From: an uncultured Capnocytophaga sp.
Lineage (GTDB): Bacteria; Bacteroidota; Bacteroidia; Flavobacteriales; Flavobacteriaceae
Length of the DNA stretch: 8,362 nt
Reading direction: 5' to 3'
NCBI GenBank assembly: GCA_905372595.1
Contig: CAJPPS010000055.1
Span: forward strand, 1-8,362
In this document: in pieces, positions 1 to 5,774 of the stretch
Layout: each line of letters opens with the position of its first letter
Numbering within the stretch: the stretch's first letter is position 1
Program-made: the position numbers and the translations under genes
Notes under the pieces: model-generated
Database searches by the model: none
What the model saw: the letters and a program-made list of their open reading frames with translations, nothing else
What the model was told of the DNA's origin: nothing

Positions 1-26
1 AAGTATTAATTTTCAATTTATTTACA

Positions 27-1484
27 ATGAGTACCATTAGAGAATTAGAACCTAAAGAAGTGTGGAATCGTTTTGCGGATATTAATGCCGTACCACGTCC
101 TTCTAAAAAAGAACAAAAAATAACTGCCTTTATGGTAGCTTTTGGGCAAAAACTTGGTTTAGAAACCAGTTCCGATGCCATCGGAAATGTGATTATCCGT
201 AAGCCAGCTACACCAGGTTACGAAAACAAGAAAACTATCATCCTTCAGTCTCACTTGGATATGGTGTGCCAGAAAAATAATGACACCGTATTTGATTTCG
301 ATAACCAAGGAATAGAAACCTATATAGATGGCGATTGGGTACGTGCTAAAGGAACTACTCTTGGCGCAGATAATGGAATGGGAGTAGCTGCCATTATGGC
401 AATTCTTGAAAGTAAGACTATTGCACACCCTGCTATAGAAGCCCTTTTCACCACTGATGAGGAAACAGGAATGACTGGAGCTAAGAAGCTTAGTTCTGAT
501 GCTCTTACAGGAGAGATTCTCCTTAACCTTGATACAGAGCTTGATACTGAAATTGAAATTGGTTGTGCGGGAGGAATAGATGTTTCTGCTTACTCTGATT
601 ACAAAGAGGAAGCTACCCCTCAAGATGTAGTGGCTTACCAGCTTACTGTAACAGGGCTACTTGGAGGACATAGTGGTATGGAAATTCATATCGGACGTGG
701 CAATGCTAATAAGATTATGAACCGTATGCTCTTCCAACAATATGAAAAATATGGTTTGCGTCTTGCTCATTTACACGGAGGAGGTTTACGTAATGCTATT
801 CCTCGCGAGAGTGTAGCTATTGTGGTGGTACCAGCTCAGCATAAGGGAGCATTTGAGAAAGAATTTACAGAAAATGCTTCTCATATATTCAAAGAGTTAC
901 AGCCTGTAGAAGCACATTTATCTATCACTTTCAAGGAAGTAGAACGCCCAGAAAAAGTAATGGAAGCTAAAGCACAACAAGCTTTTGTAAGAGCTATTGC
1001 AGCGGCTCCTTGTGGGGTATACGTGATGAGCCGTAATGTAGAGGGACTTGTAGAGACAAGTAATAATATTGCTAACGTAAAAGCAGAGAATGGAAAGATA
1101 ACAATACTTTCAATGACCCGTTCCTCTGTAGAAAGTAGCAAACAGGATTTAGCAAATAGCCTTGCCGCAGCTTTTGAATTGGCAGGCTATAAAGTAGAAT
1201 TCTCAGGACAATACCCAGGATGGGAGCCTAATCCTAACTCTCCAATTCTCCACGTACTAACAGAGGTGTACGAACGTCTTTTCCAAGAAAAACCTAATGT
1301 AGCAGCTATCCACGCAGGATTGGAATGTGGGCTCTTAGGGGAACACTTCCCTCATATAGATATGATTAGCTTTGGACCTACTATTCTTGGAGCGCATTCT
1401 CCTAACGAAAGGGTAAGCATCAAGTCTGTACAAAAATTCTGGAAGTATCTCTTAGAAATTCTTAAAAATACACCTGAAAAATAA
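27..1484 (+). CDS. pepD: Aminoacyl-histidine dipeptidase (peptidase D, family M20C)
   Basis: Cytosolic di-zinc dipeptidase that cleaves Xaa-His and other unblocked dipeptides into amino acids. The 485-residue product has the length of E. coli PepD. The M20 metal and catalytic residues are visible in order: His76 and Asp78 in SHLDMV, Asp115 in GADNG, the Glu145-Glu146 pair in TTDEETG, Asp169 in NLDTE, and His457 in GAHSPNE. They sit a constant four residues before the E. coli ligands as I remember them (80, 119, 150, 173, 461), which argues for full-length orthology and an intact active site. GGHSG at 213-217 belongs to the inserted lid/dimerisation domain. There is no signal peptide. The ATG at 27 is chosen because the protein begins just before the conserved N-terminal stretch (EPKEVWNRFADIN) and the leader is A/T-rich, as is usual in this phylum. 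Only 26 bases precede it, and I see no promoter there. A separate promoter follows the gene, so it is probably not part of the bamD operon. Confidence 0.96.
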   Translation: MSTIRELEPKEVWNRFADINAVPRPSKKEQKITAFMVAFGQKLGLETSSDAIGNVIIRKPATPGYENKKTIILQSHLDMVCQKNNDTVFDFDNQGIETYIDGDWVRAKGTTLGADNGMGVAAIMAILESKTIAHPAIEALFTTDEETGMTGAKKLSSDALTGEILLNLDTELDTEIEIGCAGGIDVSAYSDYKEEATPQDVVAYQLTVTGLLGGHSGMEIHIGRGNANKIMNRMLFQQYEKYGLRLAHLHGGGLRNAIPRESVAIVVVPAQHKGAFEKEFTENASHIFKELQPVEAHLSITFKEVERPEKVMEAKAQQAFVRAIAAAPCGVYVMSRNVEGLVETSNNIANVKAENGKITILSMTRSSVESSKQDLANSLAAAFELAGYKVEFSGQYPGWEPNPNSPILHVLTEVYERLFQEKPNVAAIHAGLECGLLGEHFPHIDMISFGPTILGAHSPNERVSIKSVQKFWKYLLEILKNTPEK

Positions 1485-1486
1485 AA

Positions 1487-1517
1487 TTAGGAAGTATCAA
1501 AAAAATACGTATCTTTG
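1487..1517 (+). promoter_or_regulatory. Bacteroidota-type promoter for the bamD operon
   Basis: TATCTTTG at 1510-1517 is a perfect match to the TAnnTTTG -7 element of Bacteroidota sigma-ABfr promoters. TTAG at 1487-1490, 19 bases upstream, can serve as a one-mismatch -33 element (TTTG). The -7 box ends only four bases before the bamD ATG at 1522, so the expected transcription start falls on or next to the start codon. The same -7 box occurs before the tRNA gene at 7288-7295. Confidence 0.72.
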
Positions 1518-1521
1518 CCCA

Positions 1522-2322
1522 ATGAATCTAAAAGGAAAAGTAATAGCCATTGCGTGCCTCTCTTCTGTACTTTTTTCAGCTTGTGGAGATTATCAAAAAG
1601 CTTTAAAATCAGAGGATTTTGAGCTAAAATATAAAGTAGCTAAAGAACTATATCAGAAAGGAGAATATTCCCGTAGCGAGCGCTTATGGGAAAAAGTAGT
1701 TGCTTACTATATAGGGCGTCCTCAAGGGGAAGAGGCTCTTTATATGTATGCTAATAGCTATTATAACCGAAAGAAATATATGTTGGCAGCTTATCAGTTT
1801 GAGCGATTTTTAAAGAACTATCCTCGAAGTGAAAAAGCCGAAGAAGTACTTTTTTTGCAAGGGAAGTGTTATTTCTTGGAATCTCCAAGGTATAGCCTTA
1901 CCCAAGATGATACTTACAAAGCCTTGGATAGGCTACAGGAATTTATTGATAGGTATCCTAATAGTCAAAACCTTAGAGAAGCTAATAATATGGTGCTAGA
2001 GCTCCTCAATAAGCTACAGCACAAGAGCTTTGAGATCGCACGAGGGTATGATAAAATAAGGGATTACCAAGCAGCTATCAAGGCGTTTGATAACTTCTTG
2101 ATAGATAACCCTGGGTCGAACTTCCGAGAAGATGCTATGTACTATCGCTTACACTCTGCTTATGAGCTAGCAAAAAATAGTATAAAACAAAAGGAAAAAC
2201 AGCGCTTTGAGGAAGCTAAGGGATACTATGAAACTTTCATTCGTGTCTATCCAGAATCTTCCTATAAGGAAAAGGCTACTAAAATGTATCAGGATATTAT
2301 AAAGAAAATAAGTGAATTATGA
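1522..2322 (+). CDS. bamD: Outer membrane protein assembly factor BamD, lipoprotein
   Basis: Lipoprotein partner of BamA in the complex that folds beta-barrel proteins into the outer membrane. It acts at the periplasmic face. The 266-residue product starts with a type II signal (basic residues 4-6, hydrophobic 7-20) and a lipobox-like LFSAC with Cys21 as the lipidated residue. The rest is helical tetratricopeptide-type repeats; clear ones are near residues 36-63, 71-104 (ALYMYANSYYNRKKY, then FERFLKNYP), 131-146 and 177-206 (DYQAAIKAFDNFLIDNP). The sequence after Cys21 (G-D-Y-Q) lacks the lysine plus acidic-pair surface export signal described for Capnocytophaga lipoproteins, which fits a periplasmic position. 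It is the first gene of the operon. Its stop overlaps the next start by four bases (ATGA), so the two genes are probably translationally coupled. The main doubt is the start, because the promoter nearly abuts it. Confidence 0.93.
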   Translation: MNLKGKVIAIACLSSVLFSACGDYQKALKSEDFELKYKVAKELYQKGEYSRSERLWEKVVAYYIGRPQGEEALYMYANSYYNRKKYMLAAYQFERFLKNYPRSEKAEEVLFLQGKCYFLESPRYSLTQDDTYKALDRLQEFIDRYPNSQNLREANNMVLELLNKLQHKSFEIARGYDKIRDYQAAIKAFDNFLIDNPGSNFREDAMYYRLHSAYELAKNSIKQKEKQRFEEAKGYYETFIRVYPESSYKEKATKMYQDIIKKISEL

Positions 2323-2666
2323 TAAATTTGAAACGTATTGATGCGCCACAAAGTACTATTACTTATGATAAGAATAAAATAGATGCCGAAACAGGAAATA
2401 TCTATGAGGCAATTTCTATCATAGCTAAGCGTGCTTCACAAATCAATGCTGAAATTAAGCGAGAATTAGAAGAAAAATTAGGTGAGTTTGCTATCAATAA
2501 TGATAGTTTGGAAGAAGTTTTTGAGAATAAAGAACAAATAGAAGTATCCAGATTCTACGAAAAGCTTCCTAAGCCACAGGCAATTGCTGTAAAGGAATGG
2601 CTTGATGGAGAGATTTATTATCGTTATACCGATGAAAAATACAATACCGAATCTTCATTCGCTTAA
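2319..2666 (+). CDS. rpoZ: RNA polymerase omega-like subunit (RpoZ/Rpb6 family, Bacteroidota type)
   Basis: Small cytosolic subunit that wraps the beta-prime C-terminus and helps RNA polymerase assembly. The 115-residue product is recognised by its fit to the flavobacterial omega/Rpb6 family: an N-terminal APQSTITYDKNKI segment, GNIYEAISIIAKRASQIN at about 26-43 holding the family's A-x-RA helix, a charged helix (EIKRELEEKL), and the conserved FYEKLPKP...AVKEWLDGEIYYR end at 79-102. Bacteroidota omega is divergent from E. coli RpoZ and used to be annotated as hypothetical. The final 13 residues (DEKYNTESSFA region) look like a variable tail and share their DNA with the start of coaBC. The position between bamD and coaBC matches the flavobacterial order as I know it. 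Confidence 0.85.
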   Translation: MINLKRIDAPQSTITYDKNKIDAETGNIYEAISIIAKRASQINAEIKRELEEKLGEFAINNDSLEEVFENKEQIEVSRFYEKLPKPQAIAVKEWLDGEIYYRYTDEKYNTESSFA

Positions 2667-3876
2667 GGGGAAGAAAATACTTGTTGGAATTACCGCTGGG
2701 ATAGCGGCTTATAAAATTCCTAACCTTATACGCTTGCTTGTCAAAGAACAAGCAAGCGTAAAGGTTATTATGACCCCTGATGCCCAGGACTTTGTAACTC
2801 CTCTTACACTTTCTGTACTCTCCAAAAATAAGGTATATATTTACTTTGATACGGATGATCATCAGTGGAATAACCACGTGGAGCTGGCTATGTGGGCAGA
2901 TGCATTCTTGATAGCTCCTCTTACGGCTAATACCCTCTCGAAGATGGCAACAGGAGGATGTGATAATCTTTTGCTAGCAACCTATCTCTCTGCAAAGTGT
3001 CCAGTCTTCTTCGCACCTGCAATGGATTTGGATATGTATGAGCACCCTTCTACTCAGCGGAATATAGCTCTTCTGGAGTCCTATGGGAATATTCATATTC
3101 CTTCTGAATATGGTGAACTCGCCAGCGGTCTGGTAGGAAAAGGACGTATGGCTTCAGAGGAAACAATTAAGGAAGCTCTTCGTGATTTTTTCTTTGATAA
3201 AAAAGAGCTTTTTATAGGAAAAAAACTTCTTATCACAGCAGGACCTACTTATGAGATGATAGATCCTGTACGCTTTATAGGAAATTTTTCTTCAGGAAAG
3301 ATGGGTGTTGCTTTGGCAAATATGGCTTCCTTGATGGGCGCTGAGGTATCACTAGTATTGGGACCTACTCCTACTCATCTGATTGAGGATAAAGTGAAGG
3401 TGCATCACGTAGTGAGTGCTTCAGAAATGTACGAGGTTACCAATGATGAATTTATTCACTCAGATATAGCTATTCTTGCAGCGGCTGTTGCAGATTATAC
3501 ACCTAAAGAGAAAGCTCCCCAGAAAATTAAGAAAAAAACTGATAATCTTCAGTTGGAACTTATCAAAACCCAAGATATTCTGGCTTCTTTAGGGCAACGA
3601 AAAACATCTTCTCAATGCCTTATAGGATTTGCTCTGGAGACACAGGACGAGCTGGCAAATGCTAAGGGAAAGCTCACAAAAAAGAACCTAGATGCGATTG
3701 TACTCAATTCCTTAAATGATAAAGGAGCAGGCTTTGGAACTGATACAAATAAAGTAACCTTTATCACCCAATCAGGGAAGGAAAAAACAATCCCTCTGAT
3801 GTCTAAGACAGAAATAGCTATCGAAATTCTTCTGGAAATACATCAAGAATTTTTTAACCATAATAATCTTACATAA
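2632..3876 (+). CDS. coaBC: Bifunctional phosphopantothenoylcysteine decarboxylase/synthase CoaBC
   Basis: Makes 4'-phosphopantetheine in CoA synthesis. The C-terminal CoaB half joins 4'-phosphopantothenate to cysteine using CTP, and the N-terminal flavoprotein CoaC half decarboxylates the product. I chose the ATG at 2632 (414 residues), the last one before the conserved KGKKILVGITAGIAAYK flavin-binding start. ATG 2605 and TTG 2602 are in frame upstream and would add an unconserved tail. With this start the gene overlaps rpoZ by 35 bases. CoaC residues seen: His82 in NNHVELAMWAD, the flavin motif APLTANTLSKMATG, PAMDLDMYEHP at 129-139, and the substrate-clamp region GELASGLVGKGRM at 161-173. 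CoaB residues: TAGPTYEMIDPVR at 202-214, Asn218 in GNFSSGKMG, AAAVADY, the KIKKK lysines at 298-302, and IGFALET. Two usual CoaC active-site residues differ: Asp132 where Asn is expected, and Ser165 where Cys is expected. A strong hairpin lies within the gene at 2722-2766. Confidence 0.95.
   Translation: MKNTIPNLHSLKGKKILVGITAGIAAYKIPNLIRLLVKEQASVKVIMTPDAQDFVTPLTLSVLSKNKVYIYFDTDDHQWNNHVELAMWADAFLIAPLTANTLSKMATGGCDNLLLATYLSAKCPVFFAPAMDLDMYEHPSTQRNIALLESYGNIHIPSEYGELASGLVGKGRMASEETIKEALRDFFFDKKELFIGKKLLITAGPTYEMIDPVRFIGNFSSGKMGVALANMASLMGAEVSLVLGPTPTHLIEDKVKVHHVVSASEMYEVTNDEFIHSDIAILAAAVADYTPKEKAPQKIKKKTDNLQLELIKTQDILASLGQRKTSSQCLIGFALETQDELANAKGKLTKKNLDAIVLNSLNDKGAGFGTDTNKVTFITQSGKEKTIPLMSKTEIAIEILLEIHQEFFNHNNLT
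2722..2766 (+). repeat. Strong inverted repeat / hairpin inside coaBC
   Basis: TACGCTTGCTTGT (2729-2741) and ACAAGCAAGCGTA (2748-2760) form a perfect 13-bp stem around the six-base loop CAAAGA. With one bulged A at 2728 the pairing continues six more pairs outward (AACCTT 2722-2727 with AAGGTT 2761-2766), giving 19 bp in total. It encodes ordinary family sequence (about NLIRLLVKEQASVKVI), about 90 bases after the chosen start codon. No T-tract follows, so it is not a standard terminator. The pairing is seen directly; the function is unknown. Confidence 0.85.
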
Positions 3877-3888
3877 AACAACTTACTA

Positions 3889-4773
3889 ATGAAAAAATAT
3901 CTTATCCTTCTAAGTATGGTTCTTTGTATAGGAGTTTCTGCTCAAGAACTTTCTTGTAATGTTACTATCAATACCCAGCGAGTGAATCAGACCAACCAGA
4001 AAGTATTCAACACCTTACAGAAGTCCTTACAAGAGTTTGTTAATAAAACCCAATGGACTGACCTTAAGGTAAGAGATAACGAACGGATAGACTGTTCTTT
4101 TGTATTTACTATTACCTCTTATGAGAATAATAATTTTGTAGCAGATGTACAGGTGCAAGCCTCACGCCCTGTTTATAATAGTGCCTACCAAACTTCCTTA
4201 CTGAACTACCAAGAAAAAGGTTTTTCTTTTTCTTATTTGGAGAACGAACCCTTGTTCTTTAATTCCAGCGCCTTTACCTCTAATCTTTCCTCTTTTATCG
4301 CTTATTATGCCTTGATAATTATAGGAATAGATGCAGATTCTTTTGCGCCAACAGGAGGTTTTCCCTATTTTGAACAGGCGCTCTCGGTAGTTCTCAATGC
4401 ACAGAGTACTTCCGATACCGCTTGGCAACAAAATGGCACCAATAACCGTTGGCAATTGGTAACCGACCTTCTTTCAGAGGATTTTGAAGCTTTTCACAGT
4501 GCATTGTACAACTACCATCGTAAAGGGTTGGATATGATGGTAACAGATGCTCAAAAGGCAAAGAATACTATAGGAGCTTCCCTCTTGGAGCTTAATGAGA
4601 TGAATAATAGCCGAATAAATCGCTTTCTTACTCAGATTTTTTTTGATGCCAAGGCAGATGAACTTGCTTTGATTTTCTCTGGAGGAAAGCCTCTAGAGAA
4701 AAAAGAAGAAATACAGCAAACACTACAGAAGCTAGCTCCTACCTATTCAGAGAAATGGGCACAAATTAAGTAA
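3889..4773 (+). CDS. Secreted DUF4835 family protein
   Basis: Periplasmic or outer-membrane-associated protein of a Bacteroidota-specific family with no firmly established biochemistry. I recall database entries naming this family the type IX secretion protein PorD, but I cannot confirm that, so no symbol is given. The 294-residue product has a Sec signal (MKKYLILLSMVLCIGVSA, cleavage before Gln19). Cys13 is inside the hydrophobic core without a good lipobox, so a lipoprotein is unlikely. Family marks I recognise are the N-terminal CNVTINTQR...NQKVFNTLQKSLQEFVN block, the SRPVYNSAYQTSLLN strand at 92-106, YYALIIIGIDADSFAPTGG at 139-157, and NNRWQL at 185-190. Mature Cys23 and Cys69 could form a disulfide. 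It starts 12 bases after coaBC and I see no promoter in the gap, so it is cotranscribed. The family assignment is fairly secure; the role is not. Confidence 0.85.
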   Translation: MKKYLILLSMVLCIGVSAQELSCNVTINTQRVNQTNQKVFNTLQKSLQEFVNKTQWTDLKVRDNERIDCSFVFTITSYENNNFVADVQVQASRPVYNSAYQTSLLNYQEKGFSFSYLENEPLFFNSSAFTSNLSSFIAYYALIIIGIDADSFAPTGGFPYFEQALSVVLNAQSTSDTAWQQNGTNNRWQLVTDLLSEDFEAFHSALYNYHRKGLDMMVTDAQKAKNTIGASLLELNEMNNSRINRFLTQIFFDAKADELALIFSGGKPLEKKEEIQQTLQKLAPTYSEKWAQIK

Positions 4774-4776
4774 TTA

Positions 4777-5628
4777 ATGAAAAAATACTTCTTTCTTTTC
4801 CTTTTTCTAACGGTTTCTTTTTCCTCTTTCTCGCAGGGGAAGAAGGCTTTTGTTCTCTTTGATAAAAAAGGAAAAATAACTACATATAAAAGGCTACTCA
4901 AGGCTAGTGCTAAGGCAGATATTGTCCTTTTTGGTGAATATCATAATAATCCAATAGCTCATTGGCTACAGCTCGAACTTATCAAGGATTTGGAGCCTAA
5001 GCGATCCCTTATCTTGGGAGCCGAAATGTTCGAACGAGATAACCAAAAGGAGCTAAACAGTTATCTACAAGGAACCATTAACCAAAAAGCTCTCGATTCC
5101 CTAGCTCGTTTGTGGAATAATTATAAAACGGACTATAAGCCTTTGGTGGATTTTGCTCTTAATAAAAAGATCCCTTTTATTGCCACCAATATTCCTCGTA
5201 AATATGCTTCTTTGGTTTATAAAAAGGGATTACAAGTATTGGATACCTTGCCTATAAATGAGAAACAATGGATTGTATCCCTACCTATGAAGTATGACGG
5301 AACCCTTTCTCAGTACCAAAAAATGAGAAAAATGATGGCGCATATGGGAGAGAACCTGCCCATAGCTCAAGCAATTAAGGATGCTACTATGGCAGAAACT
5401 ATTCTTAGAGATAGGAGAGAGGGTTCTCTTTTTGTTCACTTTAATGGAAGTTATCATTCAGATTTTTATCAAGGTATTTATTGGTATCTTCAGCAGGAGA
5501 ATCCACATTTACAAATTCTTACAATCACTACACTTACTCAATCCGATTTGAAAAAATTAAACAAGGAAGCCTACAGACAAGCTGATTTCATTCTGGTTGT
5601 AGATGAGGATATGACAACTACTTTCTGA
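4777..5628 (+). CDS. Secreted ChaN-like protein (haem-binding uptake / Tiki-TraB superfamily)
   Basis: Member of the ChaN family (PF04187), whose Campylobacter member binds haem and is linked to iron uptake. The 283-residue product begins with a Sec signal (MKKYFFLFLFLTVSFSSFS, cleavage before Gln20). It lacks a lipobox cysteine, so it should be soluble in the periplasm or secreted, unlike lipoprotein ChaNs. Family marks: LFGEYHNNPIAHW at 51-63, GAEMFERDNQ at 81-90, YKPLVDFAL at 120-128, ATNIPRKYA at 136-144, the QAIKDATMAETIL helix at 198-210, and FNGSYHSDF at 222-230. The two GxxH motifs (GEYH 53-56, GSYH 224-227) with Glu83 match the signature proposed for the Tiki/TraB/EreA/ChaN superfamily, so a metal-dependent hydrolase is an alternative to haem binding. 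It starts three bases after the DUF4835 stop and is the last gene of the operon. In flavobacteria I know, recN usually occupies this place. No convincing terminator follows. Confidence 0.87.
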   Translation: MKKYFFLFLFLTVSFSSFSQGKKAFVLFDKKGKITTYKRLLKASAKADIVLFGEYHNNPIAHWLQLELIKDLEPKRSLILGAEMFERDNQKELNSYLQGTINQKALDSLARLWNNYKTDYKPLVDFALNKKIPFIATNIPRKYASLVYKKGLQVLDTLPINEKQWIVSLPMKYDGTLSQYQKMRKMMAHMGENLPIAQAIKDATMAETILRDRREGSLFVHFNGSYHSDFYQGIYWYLQQENPHLQILTITTLTQSDLKKLNKEAYRQADFILVVDEDMTTTF

Positions 5629-5671
5629 GGGGCTATCCTTAGAATATAGAAGAAAAAGCCTCAAAAAAAAC

Positions 5672-5702
5672 TTTGTTTTCTAGTATTTTTTTAGTATCTT
5701 TA
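5672..5702 (+). promoter_or_regulatory. Probable promoter of the C69 peptidase gene
   Basis: TTTG at 5672-5675 and TATCTTTA at 5695-5702 are 19 bases apart and match the Bacteroidota consensus TTTG-N19-TAnnTTTG except for the last base of the -7 box. Transcription would begin near 5707 and give a leader of about 68 bases that starts with the hairpin at 5712-5739. Confidence 0.55.
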
Positions 5703-5711
5703 CTATCTCTA

Positions 5712-5739
5712 AGAGGAGCAAGTATAGAAGCTCTCCTCT
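5712..5739 (+). promoter_or_regulatory. Hairpin in the C69 peptidase mRNA leader
   Basis: AGAGGAGC at 5712-5719 can pair with GCTCTCCTCT at 5730-5739: GAGC with GCTC, and AGAG with CTCT, with a two-base TC bulge and a 10-base loop. It sits a few bases after the predicted transcription start. It is not followed by a T-tract, so a 5' stability or translation-control element is more likely than a terminator. Confidence 0.4.
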
Positions 5740-5774
5740 CTAACATAGTAATTTATCTTAATATATGAATTTGT

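Larger units (their letters stand above)
5629..5774. other. Intergenic region between the chaN-like gene and the C69 peptidase gene
   Basis: This gap of 146 bases has no gene. It holds a weak GAGG...CCTC pairing right after the chaN-like stop (5629-5664, long loop, followed by an A-tract rather than a T-tract on this strand), then a promoter-like sequence and a leader hairpin that are listed separately. An ATG at 5765 is out of frame with the peptidase and was not used. Confidence 0.7.

Noticed and set aside
1..26. A promoter or upstream gene end before pepD.
   Set aside because: Only 26 A/T-rich bases are available, with no TAnnTTTG box and no convincing coding end.
159..623. A 154-codon open frame on the minus strand opposite pepD.
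   Set aside because: It is fully antisense to a well-conserved gene with an intact active site, and its translation is Ser/Phe/Ile-rich with no recognisable motif. It is a shadow frame.
2569..2877. A minus-strand open frame spanning the rpoZ/coaBC overlap.
   Set aside because: It lies antisense to two clear genes, its product resembles no family I know, and the in-gene hairpin explains the unusual base pattern there.
5156..5183. A small hairpin AATAAAA...TTTTATT inside the chaN-like gene.
   Set aside because: Seven A/T pairs are expected by chance in DNA of this composition, and no associated signal is present.
5629..5670. A possible terminator after the chaN-like gene (GAGG...CCTC).
   Set aside because: The stem is short and bulged with a loop of over 20 bases, and it is followed by A's instead of T's on the coding strand.
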